DNA of 64,000 bases from Flaccisagitta enflata. Lineage: Eukaryota; Chaetognatha; Sagittoidea; Aphragmophora. Made by a program: the position numbers and the translations under genes. The stretch lies in the NCBI GenBank assembly GCA_965153355.1, contig OZ231128.1, forward strand, positions 38,254,001 through 38,318,000. The letters are read 5' to 3'. Positions 52,951-64,000 of the stretch are shown here, piece after piece; position 1 is the first letter of the stretch, and the number at the start of each line of letters is the position of its first letter. The notes under the pieces are model-generated. The model was not told the origin of the DNA. It ran no database searches and saw nothing but the letters and a program-made list of their open reading frames with translations.

Positions 52951-53007
<57 letters not shown>

Positions 53008-53150
53008 AAAGAGTTCACAAGGAGATGAGGGATAAAAGAAAAAAGCATTTAGCACATCTTTTATGGGATCTTTTTTACTTTCGGAGGGCGAGAAAAAAAT
53101 GAGGAAGATTGTGATGATGATCGGGTGAAGAAAGGGAAAGGCGGGAGGAG

Positions 53151-53207
<57 letters not shown>
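52771..53207 (+). repeat. three (GA)n blocks, the first followed by (GACA)n
   Basis: 52771-52838 plus GACA to 52865, 52953-53005, and 53153-53207. Confidence 0.9.
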
Positions 53208-53210
<3 letters not shown>

Positions 53211-54280
53211 ACGTTCAAAGAACGACTTACTTAATGGTTATCATCATCAAAACGGGGAAAGGGGGAGAAAAGAAAAGGCTGATGATGATGTTTAGGATAA
53301 CGACGTTAACGATGACGACAAAATCGACGACGACGACGACGACGACGATGACGATGACTACGGAGCGTCAATTATTTACACGATGATGATGGCCCGTTGT
53401 TGCCATATTTAGTCTGTCTAGTCTGGAAGTGTCGTATTTATTTAACACCATTGAGAGCTCCAAAGGCTCTCATCCATAATTTAGTTAGTCGTTAGTGTTG
53501 GGTAGTAATGAAGTCCATCTTTCATACATTCTACTTGGTTGCTTCGACGTAATGCCAAAGATAAGTAGAAAGATGGGATGGTCATGGAAACTCGTGCAGC
53601 TATGGTTTCATGTGACTCCCTGGCTCCTACTAGCATCAGACCGTATGAAGGACAGACCAACAGAGGGAATAGATAAGGTGTTGTTAAATAGGGGCTTCAA
53701 AAAGGTTTAGAGGGTTAGAAAGAGTTAATTAGGGTAAAAGAGGGTTATTAAGGGGATTAAAGGGATTACCACTTATTAAACAACATCGTCAGATCTTCCC
53801 ATTTGCCATACGCAAAAAGCTACTAATGATGTATCTTTTTATATGAAAAAATCAAAATGACCCTGTGAGAAATCATTGGTCATCTGCCTCTTCGAGGCCG
53901 CTGCTCAGAAGGGTATTCTAAGTCGACGTATAGGGGTAGGCCTTGTTGATGAGTGGGGTAAATGAAATTTGAATTTGATAGTTAGTTCTGATACTGCGCA
54001 CCTCTGCACCCGTGAAATTTCGGTTTTATAAAATGAACGTCTTCTCTCCTAGTGCCTTATGGCCACCACTTGCTGTAAACCTGACTGATATTCACAACAT
54101 AAGTGTTGTCATTCCCCCTCCCCATCACCCCGCAAACAAAGTCCTCGCAGACTCATCAAAAGCAAGGTCCAAATTTTCCTCGCTTAGCGAAAAGCCCCAA
54201 ACCTTATTACGCCAGGAAAATCGTAAACAAAATAACCCCGAAGTATCCACTGCTCATCGTTCTTGTCTTTCCCTTCTCCC
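53208..54280. other. no gene seen
   Basis: Contains GAC/GAT runs at 53320-53355, a TTAGGGTTAG-like stretch at 53708-53765 and a D fragment. A 125-codon frame at 54012 ends in a polySer artefact. Confidence 0.4.
53868..53912 (+). mobile_element. D-type 3' end fragment
   Basis: CATTGGTCATCTGCCTCTTC followed by GAGGCCGCTGC; a lone hairpin end. Confidence 0.35.
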
Positions 54281-54585
54281 TTCTTCTTCTTCTTCTTCTT
54301 CTTCTTCTTCTTCTTCTTCTTCTTCTTCTTCTTCTTCTTCTTTTTTGAAACCAAACCTTTTCGTTACTTCGTCCTCTTCTTCTTCTTGAACTTCTTTTAC
54401 TGATCCTGCTCTTCGCTCTTCTTCTTCTTTTTCTTCTTCTCTTCTCTTCTCTTCCCTTCTCTTCTTCTTTCTTCTTCTTCTTCTCCTCCTTCTTCTTCTT
54501 CTTCTTCTTCTTCTTCTTCTTCTTCTTCTTCTTCTTTTCTCTTCTTCTTCTTCTTCTTCTTCTTCTTCTTCTTCTTCTTCTTCTT

Positions 54586-54616
<31 letters not shown>

Positions 54617-54765
54617 TTCTATCTCTTCTCTTCTTCTTCTTCTCTTCTTCTCTACTTCTTCTTCTTCTTCATTCTTTTCTTCTCTTTTTTTCTTCTTCTT
54701 CTTCTTCTTCTTCTTCTTCTTCTTCTTCTTCTTCTTCTTCTTCTTCTTCTTCTTCTTCTTCTTCA
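54281..54765 (+). repeat. (CTT)n, interrupted, about 480 bp
   Basis: Pure CTT blocks separated by CTTTT/CTCTTC variants. Confidence 0.92.
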
Positions 54766-54793
54766 TCATCTCTTTTTCTCCACTTACTTTTTG

Positions 54794-54830
54794 GCAGCGG
54801 CCCCGAAGTGGCCGATGACATGGAGATATG
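54794..54830 (-). mobile_element. D-type 3' end fragment
   Basis: GGCAGCGGCCCCGAAGTGGC plus CGATGACATGG, abutting the long CTT tract. Confidence 0.35.
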
Positions 54831-55026
54831 TCACCAGCCAAAACCCTACCGCGATGGTGTGGCATTTAGCGCTGAGCTATGGAGTAAGGAACACCATTAA
54901 TCCCTCATTGGATAAGCAAGATCAGGTTACAAAGACAAAAACGCTATGGGGCTTGATAATGACCCTGTGATAGCTTTTGTTGTCCTTCAACCAGATCGCG
55001 TTTTGATTTTTTTCCTGTCTCATGAA

Positions 55027-55545
<519 letters not shown>

Positions 55546-55654
55546 AAAAGAGAGAAAGAAAAAAAAAGAAGAAAAAAAGAAAGAGGAGAAAAAAAAAGAA
55601 GAAAGAAGAAAGAAAAAAGAAAGATAAAGATAAAAAAAACAATATCAAAAAAAA

Positions 55655-55771
55655 AGACAAGGTCAAGTAGGCCAATAAGGTGTGGATTTCTGAACAACTA
55701 ACTCGCATACAGACCAATAGACAGACCGACAGATATAGCCAATTAAAGAGGTGCTTTGGCGCACTTAAAAA
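55655..55771 (+). mobile_element. hairpin-ended element, class F
   Basis: ACAAGGTCAAGTAGGCC, AATAAGGTGTGGA, and an end AGAGGTGCTTTGGCGCACTT plus AAAAA; slightly decayed relative to the copy at 6674. Confidence 0.6.
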
Positions 55772-55784
55772 TGACAAAGAAAAA

Positions 55785-55979
55785 AACAAGGCCGGATACA
55801 CGGCTGGCCAAGTCGCGTGCGGGTCGGCAGGGGCAGTGATGAAATAGACCAGCTAGGCAGTTGGGCAGGAGCTGTAACCCCAAAACCGCCCGTAAACGTT
55901 GAAAAAGCTAAGTATTACAGACGGACAGACGGACAGACAGACAGAGTAGGTTGTAGAGTCGCGTGCACGCGACTAAAAA
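55785..55979 (+). mobile_element. hairpin-ended element, class A, complete
   Basis: AACAAGGCCGGATACACGGC, AAGTCGCGTGCGGGTCGGCA, GGACAGAC tract, GTCGCGTGCACGCGAC-TAAAAA. It begins 14 bases after the class F element ends. Confidence 0.75.
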
Positions 55980-56119
55980 ACAAAAGTAAGGTAGCAGGTC
56001 TAAAAAAAAAAGATGAACAAGAAGAGTGAAAGACTCAAAGTGATGACAGTATGATAATAAGTGAGCATATTGTATACCTAAGCGGCCATTGAAACTTTTA
56101 CATTAGTCACCACTAAGGC

Positions 56120-56228
56120 CTTGCGTATGGCGTTTTTTTCCACAGTTTTGGACTCATGCTGATGGACTGACAGACAGACGGACGGATGGACAGACAAAGC
56201 CTCTTATAGAGTTGCATATCCACAACTA
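56120..56228 (+). mobile_element. class B 3' part
   Basis: GACAGACGGACGGATGGACA, CTCTTATAGAGTTGCATATC plus CACAACTAAG; the 5' end is absent. Confidence 0.5.
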
Positions 56229-56520
56229 AGAAGAAAAAAAAAGAGAAAAAGAAAAAAAACAAAACAAACACATACACAAACACACAGACACAGACACAGA
56301 CACGAACACACTGACAGCACTGAGACAGCACTAAGACAGCAAAAAATCTTAAAGGTGAGCTAAAAACAGGAAAAACTATGTTTGAACAGCATTATAAGAA
56401 AAAAAAACTATGAAATGAATGCAACTTATGAGAAGGAGAGAAAGAGAGAGAGAGAGAGAAAGAAAAAGAGAAAAAGAAAGAGAAACATACACACACACAC
56501 ACACACACACAATATTATTT

Positions 56521-56722
56521 AACAAGGCCGGATACACAGCTATGGAAGTCGCGTGTGGGTGGGCAGGGGGCATATTTGAGGTCACTAGACCATTTGGGCA
56601 GGAGCAGTAGTGTCAAAAAAATGAAATCATAAAAAAAGTAAAATGTGATCAACCGACCAACCGACCAACCAACCAACCAATGGACAGAGCGGGTTGTAGA
56701 GTCACGTGCACGCGACTAAAAA
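56521..56722 (+). mobile_element. hairpin-ended element, class A, complete
   Basis: AACAAGGCCGGATACACAGC, AAGTCGCGTGTGGGTGGGCA, (GACC/AACC)n, GTCACGTGCACGCGAC-TAAAAA. Confidence 0.74.
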
Positions 56723-57085
56723 GGTGAGAAATACAAAAATACAAAAATAATTTGATGAGTGAAAGATTGAAAAAATAATATAGAAGCAAAAATACCCTAG
56801 AGCACAAAGTTGGGTCTGAAGGCAAAACCGAATTTTGGGTTTGACCTCAAAACCGAGCCTCGGCCCTCTCACGGCCAAACCCGCAAGGCCTTAGTCACCA
56901 CTTTTGCCCGTGACCACGGTCAAAAATGGGCTCGGTCGGCTTTTTATGGGATTTCAGCGATAAGGTTGAGATTGTTTGCAACTGCCCTTATCACTACCAT
57001 ATCATTTCATGCACTAACTTAGGGACAATGGGTACCACTGATTGATATGTAGTTCTCATTTTCCCTCTTTGTTTCCTTTCTGCTC

Positions 57086-57122
57086 TTTTCTTCTTCTTCT
57101 TCTTCTTCTTCTTCTTCTTCTC
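57086..57122 (+). repeat. (TTC)12
   Basis: Short trinucleotide tract. Confidence 0.88.
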
Positions 57123-57365
57123 CCTTTTCCCTTTTCTTCTCTTCTTCTCTAAGAACTCCAAGCATTTCTTCTGTAAACTCCATCAGAGCATCTTTTCCCA
57201 GAGTGATAGCGGGCAAGAGGTCGATCAAGATAGAGTTATTGTCTTAGCTGTTCCATAGAACAACGCGATTTTGAGAGCGTTCACGCTGCTCTTACGAGCC
57301 TTGACCTACATGATGACATGTGCTTTCTCAATCATGAGGAAATACTTCATTTTGGGGGGGGGGCA

Positions 57366-57856
57366 GCGGCCCTGGAGGGACTAATGACCTATCATTCCAC
57401 AAGGGTGATTTTCTGGTCTTCCGTCTGTCAGTTCAGCCGTTCATCTGTCTATCCCCCCTGGAAGCCTAAAACTAAGCATCTTATAGCTTTAATTCAGCTT
57501 CTAAGGCCCTAAATCAGGCCTTCTAGACCTTGAATCACGCCGCTCAGATCCAAAATCAGACTTTTTTAAACCTTAAATCACGCTTTTCAAAACCAAAATC
57601 TCTGACCCGAAATCTAGCCTCTAGATAGCCAAAACCAGCTTCTTAAACCCCAGGCCTTTAAGACCTCAAATCAGGCACCTCAGACCTCAAATCAGGCTCT
57701 TTGGACCCCAATTCAGGTCTTCAATACCCTTTAAATACCCAACATGAAATCATGGATCATTGGCCCCTCCAAAGCCGCTGCCCCTGTTATCATTGTATAC
57801 CACTATAAACTAATAAGAGGCATTGGGTACCCTTCACCATGTAACGCATATGCCAC
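57366..57856 (-). mobile_element. D-type element, divergent core
   Basis: GGCAGCGGCCCTGGAGGGAC at the left, core units around CAGACCTCAAATCAGGC, then CATTGGCCCCTCCAAAGCCG and the outer end GGGTACCCTTCACCATGTAA. Confidence 0.55.
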
Positions 57857-57926
57857 TATCAATCTTCCTCTTAAAGCTGCTATCTCATTTGATATTTTTT
57901 TTTCACATTCACAAACATTGGGGCAT

Positions 57927-58437
57927 TCCGGTGTGTCAATATGCAAAAGGTTTTTTGATCAGATCATCATCATCAGGGATTGTTAAGATATCAATTCTGA
58001 GACACATACCGTTTTTTTTTTAAATTTCATTTGTCTTCCATTTTTTTTAAAATCCCATTTAGCTGCTAATTTATATATTGTAGTGCAGCTGGTTTTGCAT
58101 CTGGATTATTGATAACAAGGAAAAAAATCAAAACCCATTGGTTTTCTTATTCCTTTTACTATAAAAAATTAGTGAAAATCTTCTGCTTTTATACAAGGAG
58201 ACTTAGTCATAGAAAAAATATAATTTTCTAAATGATTTAACAGTCTCATTTTTAACTAAATAAGGTGCAGTCGCTAAAAGTATATATATTTTTCACAATC
58301 TTTACAAGCGCTAAAAAAATGGAAGATGATTGAAATTGAAAAAAAGTAAAAATGGTAAGTGTTTTGTAATTATTGTCTTCATACTCCCTGATGATGATGA
58401 GCTGATCAAAAGACCTCTTGCATATTGACACACCCGA
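57927..58437. mobile_element. 511-bp TIR element with 9-bp duplication
   Basis: TTGGGGCAT flanks it at 57918-57926 and 58438-58446. Ends are TCCGGTGTGTCAATATGC and the complement of TCGGGTGTGTCAATATGC; the arms are about 110 bp, with GATCATCATCATCAGGGA inside. It serves as the intact reference for the split copy at 35310-41928. Confidence 0.75.
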
Positions 58438-58466
58438 TTGGGGCATGAGGCACCGCTGACCATGAA

Positions 58467-59086
<620 letters not shown>

Positions 59087-59578
59087 CGAGTAAGATCAAG
59101 AAATAGACATGGGTATACAAACAGGCGGACAAAAGGGGAAAAAAGTCATCATACAACAACAACGTGAGAGACAACTCCTCATTCATGGATTCGATTGGTG
59201 ATTGGTGATAAAAACGTCGGAAGAGAAGAAAAGGTAGACGACATCGCCGATTAAAGGGGGGGGGGAAGGCGGGAAAGAAGAACGATCATGACTGAATACT
59301 CATCAATGGAAGAGATAATCCTGCCGGGCTAGGTCGATTTGTTTTACAGACTGCCTCTCCACAAGCATGTGACGAAATGATGATTTAATGGCTTGTACAG
59401 TGAGGTGCATGAATTAGTAGCCACTTTTGTTATGACTATTTTGCATAGTCTAGAAATGATAGGATCAATTTATTAGCGAGGAAATGAAAGGATTTCCAAC
59501 TGTCTTTATTTTGAGACTTATACCAAATTTGTAGCTCTTTTTGTTCAGACGCGACATTAGTTGCAGTGCATTTACATC

Positions 59579-60278
59579 AACAAAGCCGGATACACAGCTA
59601 CCCAAGTAGCGAGCGGGTGGGCAGGGGCAGTGGTATAAAAGGTCACTGGAGCATTTGGTCCGGAGCAGGGAGCTCAAAAGCTCTGGAACGCCGAAAAAGT
59701 CATCCAAGGATCGCACATGGTCAGCGGTGCCCGATACCCTGCTTGGGGTAATCAACAGAAGAAGTTAAGTGAGAGCAGGGCAGCGGCCCCAAAGGGCCAA
59801 TGTCCTGTAGAACACAGGGGCAAAAATTATGTACGTCCCTCCTGAAAGCATTTACTTGATTTCTTGTTAATTTTCTATGTTATCTAATAGAAATTTCATG
59901 ATTTTATCATTCATTTGTCAATTTGCAATGTTATCTAATTGGAATTTTGCATGTTTTTGTTTTTTTTTGTCAATTTCCCATGTTATTCAATGGGAAATTG
60001 ACATCTTTTTATTTTTTTGTAGATTTTCCATGTCATTCCATAGGAAGTTTGTATTTCGTCAATTCTCCACTTTATTCAATGAGAAGCTGGGGGGGGACGT
60101 ACATACTTATGGACGGACGGACAGAGGGACAAGCATAATTTTTGCCCCTGTGTCCTACAAGACACCGGCCCTTTGGGGTCGCTGCCCTAAAAGGGGACCG
60201 ACCGACTGACCGGCCAACCAACCGACCCACCGATGGACAAAGCGGGGTGTAGAGTTGCGTCGCACGTGAATCAAAAAA
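59579..60278 (+). mobile_element. composite: D-type element inside class A
   Basis: The class A 5' part is at 59579-59698 (AGCGAGCGGGTGGGCAGGGG). The D-type element (59699-60188) has AT-rich units like those at 24051. The class A 3' part has GACC repeats and AGAGTTGCGTCGCACGTGAA. Confidence 0.62.
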
Positions 60279-60399
60279 CTGAATAAATAACCGGTTGTGT
60301 AAAAATATCCGTTATTGGCAGTCACTTTTCTCAAAAAGTTGAAATAATGATTTCTCAAAAAGTTAAAATAATGATTTTTGAAAGCATGAGTAACAGAGT

Positions 60400-60775
60400 T
60401 TGAAAAAGTATTCTCTCAAGACGGCGAGCAACCGATGGCAAGATTTAGTGTGTCAACAGAGGTCAAAAAAGAAAATTTTATGAAAATGAAAATCAAAAAT
60501 TATGTAAAAAAAATCATTAAGGTATGTATATCATAGTAAATATTTCATTGCCAAATTTGCATTCAAATAGGACGAAGGAGCAAGTAAAGCTATCATTAAT
60601 AAATATTATCACTTGAAAATATTTGAAACTTGATATTTGTTCACTAACAGGAGGTTTGTCAAAATTATAACTTTGTATAGAAAATAGAAAAACACACAAA
60701 TAAAGAACATAGCCGCCTTCTAAAATTGATTACAGAGGCGGTTGTATTTTTAGAAATGCAAAATTTCTTTCAGAG
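60400..60775 (+). repeat. dispersed repeat X, copy 2
   Basis: Same orientation as copy 1; both end near an AACATAGCC..CTT block and GCAAAATTT. No termini or duplications resolved. Confidence 0.5.
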
Positions 60776-61382
60776 GTGTGTATAATTGAATCACTTTTGA
60801 TTCCCCCCCCCCCCTACCTTTGATTTTCTTCCCTGCGACGCGTTGTGTTGCATTATAAAATTTATGATTTTCTTCCCATTAAAGCAATAAAAGAGTGTAG
60901 TCAAGGTTTAGATAGTGTTAAATTGTGATTTACTTACTAGCTTTTATGATTTAGTACTGTCAAAAGTTTTATTTTCCCCAAATTTTCTTTTTTTCTCTTT
61001 TTCCCCTCTTAGATTTCCTTCCCTCTCTCAAAAATATACAGACCTGATTTTGTTGCATTTGTGAGTCTTATAATTTCAACAGCAGCAATGAGATAAAAAA
61101 TATAAACAAAATTTCACTAAAAATCCTTATTTTCTTTGTTTTTCTCATGTAAATTGCAGATGGAAAGGTTCTTCTGAGGTCAGCACATGACAAGGACATT
61201 CACACAGAATATTTCTGAAGAAATTTTTTCTCAAGAAAATATCTGTTGCATCATAATCATTTAACTACAGTTGAAAAAATGGGGTAAAACACTAAATGTT
61301 GACATCAAACACTCGCCGTCTTAAGCATTCATAACCAAAGTTCACAAAGAATGAAAAAGTCAGAAATAAAACTTTTCAGGTA
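60776..61382. other. nothing recognised
   Basis: AT-rich unique sequence. Confidence 0.4.
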
Positions 61383-61450
61383 AATTGGACTCTAATAAAA
61401 CACTCTAACAAAACACTCTAATAAAACACTCAAATAAAGCACTCTAAGAA
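61383..61450 (+). repeat. 13-bp tandem repeat AATAAAACACTCT
   Basis: Five imperfect copies in an AT-rich stretch. Confidence 0.55.
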
Positions 61451-61499
61451 AAAAACTCCTTAAGATGATTTATTCAAATAAGAGACCTTCTGTTATAAG

Positions 61500-61555
61500 T
61501 TTTTAGTCGCGTGCTACGCAACTCTACATTCCGCATTCAGTTTGATCACTTTTTA
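61500..61555 (-). mobile_element. class A 3' fragment
   Basis: TTTTTAGTCGCGTGCTACGC plus AACTCTACATTCCGC; the rest is absent. Confidence 0.45.
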
Positions 61556-61561
61556 GTATAG

Positions 61562-61737
61562 TTTTTAGTTGCGGACACGCAACTCTATAAGAGGCTTTGT
61601 CCGTCCGTCCGTCCGTCCATCCATCCGTCCGTGCGTCCGTCCGTCGGTCCGTAACCATCAAGTCGAAAAGTGGGAAAACGCGCATTTCCGCCCCTGCCCA
61701 CTCGTCCGCAACTGGTGGCCGTGTATCCGACCTTGTT
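61562..61737 (-). mobile_element. hairpin-ended element, class B, complete
   Basis: TTTTTAGTTGCGGACACGCA at the 3' end; GTCCGTCC tract; CTCGTCCGCAACTGGTGGCC and GTGTATCCGACCTTGTT at the 5' end. Confidence 0.74.
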
Positions 61738-61810
61738 ATTTTCCATGAAGCAATCATGGATATTTTGCACACCTTGTAAAACTGATGTCATTCAAAAACG
61801 AATAAAGCTA

Positions 61811-62423
61811 CTACCTAGGAAAAAAGTCTATGTTCACCTATAAGTAGTATTTACTATACTTCTAGTCAAGATAAGTAAGAAAAATTGGTGAGAAGCAGAA
61901 ACTACTTCGAAAGATCTATCATTTGGGACCAATCCCATTATTGTGGCTTTAACCGTTTAGAAATGAGAGTGATTTTAAGATGATATGTCTTTCTGGAAAA
62001 ATGAAGAAAAAGGAGACTCTAATCAGTTTTGGTGAGCGCTGTTGTCAACACAGAATTAAGTTAATGTCTTGGTATATTTTCTTTGTTATAATGGATATTT
62101 TTTATGCACTGGCATAAGATTATCCCACTAAGTCCCAATGTCACTATAGTTGATAACCTTTGTCAAGACTAAGCATCTGGAATAAGAGGAATGAGTGATA
62201 TCAACTGAGTGGGTGATAAAAATCTACGGAAAAGTTCTCATGACACATCTTATTAGAATTCACATTGAGGCTCAGCAAATTGTTACAATGCCAAACGGAA
62301 GTAGCCATAACCTAAGCAGGACACCAAATGATGTTGCTAAGAAAAAAAGCACCTTGTTTTGTGGACATTTTTGGCATAAATGCACTATTCCCTCAAGTGA
62401 ACGTAGACTTTTTTCCTAGGTAG
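61811..62423. mobile_element. Tc1/mariner-like MITE, 613 bp
   Basis: TIRs are CTACCTAGGAAAAAAGTCTA and its complement, with TA on both outer sides (61809-61810, 62424-62425). CCGTTTAGAAATGAGAG and flanking sequence match the transposase-bearing relative at 40124 in the other orientation. No transposase block is recognisable here. Confidence 0.7.
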
Positions 62424-62589
62424 TACAAATTTCCAATTGGACTGAATTTGTTGAATTTGTTGATAGTCATATATTCAGCCCCAATTATTTTTCATCCACC
62501 TATCTTTCCCTCTTTCCCTTCCTTTCCCCTTTTCAATGAGGTCCCACCAAATTAGTTGTGGCCTAAAGAATCGACATATCTCAGCTCAT

Positions 62590-62995
62590 AGAAATTCCCA
62601 CAGTCATTCTAAGTCAGTCTAGGTACTTATTCATTTTGAGTCATGATAAGTAATATTAAGTCACTTAAGTCAATCAGGTCAATATTGTCATTTGAGTCAT
62701 TTAATGTCTTTTTAAGTCATTTCAGGTCAACTTGAGTCATTAAAAGTCAATTTAAGTCATCTTAAGTTATTTATGTCCCGCACACAGCCATTCTAAGCCA
62801 TTCTAAGTCATTCTAAGTCATTTTTAGTCATGATAAGTCATATTAAGTCACTTGAGTCAATCAGGCCAATATAGTCATTAAAGTCATTTAATGTCTTTTT
62901 AAGTCATTTCAGGTCATCTTGAGTCATTAAAAGTCAATTTAAGTCATCTTTAGTTATTTATGTCCCGCATGCCACTCATAGGTGGTGGCCTTGTT
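62590..62995 (-). repeat. AGTCATT array, two units of about 190 bp, with AACAAGG end
   Basis: Two tandem blocks each contain about 15 copies of AAGTCATT-type motifs and close with TTATTTATGTCCCGCA. At the right the minus strand reads AACAAGGCCACCACCTATGA plus GTGGC, a 5' end of the hairpin-ended type (stem GCCAC/GTGGC). No matching 3' hairpin was found. Confidence 0.55.
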
Positions 62996-63286
62996 GTATG
63001 TTAAATTTGATATCAAAGCACATTTTTTACCATGCATTTTGAGAGATTCGATCAACATTGAATATGTGGTCAGAGATAATATAATAACTTAAAAGACATA
63101 TGGTCACTATGTGTCTTCGGCAGGATGACAAGGTTTCTTTGCCTTCACCTTTATCTATTTGGATATTGGAGACAAATATCTCATTAACTAACTCTTTTCA
63201 ACTGATGATTTTCATTAGTCTGTGGATAGATAAGAAATAATGAAAAACAGAAAATATCATAAGCATTGGCAACTTACAAAACTTTG

Positions 63287-63359
63287 AGCCCCTAATGAGG
63301 ATCGAACTCATGACCCCTGGTTTACAAGACCAGTGCTCTAACCACTGAGCTATAGAGGC
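63287..63359 (-). tRNA. tRNA-Thr (anticodon TGT)
   Basis: A full cloverleaf can be read. The acceptor stem is GCCTCTA with TAGGGGC, with one G-T pair. The D arm is GCTC..GAGC, the anticodon stem CTGGT/ACCAG with loop CTTGTAA, and the T arm ATGAG/CTCAT with loop TTCGATC. A box and B box are intact and there is no intron. On the transcribed strand a TTTT run about six bases after the 3' end is the Pol III terminator. It carries no CCA, as usual for eukaryotes. Confidence 0.95.
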
Positions 63360-63604
63360 GATGACTCCAACATGTAAAAAGAGTTATAGATATACCATCA
63401 GGCTGAACTGGGGCATTTGTTTTTAAGAAATAGAAAGAGGTAATTCAGAATAAACCCTGACACCTCTCTAAAAAGAAATTAAATGGTCATTGAAACAAAA
63501 GACAACCTTGTTGAACAATTTGTTTTCTTTCTTTTTCACTGGGAGGGGGGGGGCAGGGGTGTGAAGAAAATTATATGAGGATATGTAAGGATTTCATGGT
63601 CAAT

Positions 63605-64000
63605 TAACACCTCTCACAAAATTAGGCGAACTGGGATCAGAACTTGTCCATAATTGCGTTTTTCTAGTCCAAAACTGGAGTCCAGGTTAACGTCATTCCC
63701 ATGAGGGCTCCACAAAAAAAAGAATTTTAATCATGTCATCCAATAGCTGTAAATAGCATCAAATATCATGCAAATTTTAGGTTTAGTTTAGCTTCAAATT
63801 TGTCTCCAAAACCAATCTTTTTGACAAGGGGTTTTGAGATTTTTTGAAACTGCCACTGACTGTATCTTGGTACTGTTGACTCATTTTGTCTGTTCATGAT
63901 ACAAGAACCCAAAAATTGATGTTTTCTAGCCTTATTTAGGATAAATTCTATGTTGCTTCATCATCAGAAGTTTCCTTGTCAAAATCAGTCAAAATCTTTC
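63605..64000 (+). mobile_element. possible TIR element running off the window
   Basis: ACACCTCTCACAAAATTAGG resembles the terminus at 11754. The other end is not in the window, so the assignment is tentative. Confidence 0.3.

Noticed and set aside
53495-53710. 71-codon plus-strand frame with mixed composition
   Set aside because: No splice sites, no recognisable domain and no continuation; consistent with chance.
54820-54890. tRNA-like sequence on the minus strand (TAGCTCAGCGCTAAATGC)
   Set aside because: Only an A-box-like match; no acceptor stem and no proper B box, so neither a tRNA nor a supported SINE head.

Overview
Animal (metazoan) nuclear DNA: genes are split by GT-AG introns, with extracellular EGF modules, a ciliary tektin-family protein and a eukaryotic tRNA. 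Ciliated cells, the absence of vertebrate repeats and abundant short elements carrying (GGAC)n/(GACC)n tracts suggest an invertebrate, possibly a lophotrochozoan; the phylum is my inference. Much of the window is simple-sequence DNA, and most long open frames in it are artefacts of GA/CT, AC/GT, GAA and GAAA tracts.

Three protein genes are supported. (1) A SCUBE-type gene on the minus strand. Its first coding exon (22162-23683) encodes a long Ser/Thr-rich leader and a hydrophobic signal segment. Six further exons between 4480 and 245 encode EGF modules 1-7, and all junctions agree in phase; the gene runs off the left edge. (2) A complete 11-exon tektin-like gene on the plus strand (4935-10161, 456 aa) lies wholly inside SCUBE intron 1, in opposite orientation. 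(3) A minus-strand gene of unknown function with four phase-consistent exons (43382-49069), incomplete at both ends. A tRNA-Thr(TGT) lies at 63287-63359 on the minus strand.

The rest is a dense mosaic of non-autonomous mobile elements. The most striking group is a set of roughly 110-250 bp elements that begin AACAAG plus a small hairpin and end in a hairpin followed by TAAAAA. The stem sequences differ between subfamilies, but within each subfamily a 5' subterminal motif is the reverse complement of the 3' hairpin's right arm. They resemble Helentron-type rolling-circle elements (HINE/pearl-like). A second family (D), with a minisatellite core between long inverted repeats, repeatedly sits inside the first at about the same internal position. 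Several TIR elements have readable target duplications: a hAT-like MITE (8 bp), a family with 9-bp duplications, Tc1/mariner-like copies (TA), and a 6.1-kb insertion with an 8-bp duplication whose empty site is present elsewhere in the window.

Layout: 0-5 kb SCUBE EGF exons; 5-10 kb nested tektin-like gene; 10-22 kb rest of SCUBE intron 1, repeats only; 22-24 kb SCUBE exon 1; 24-43 kb repeats and nested elements; 43-49 kb unknown gene; 49-64 kb repeats and the tRNA.
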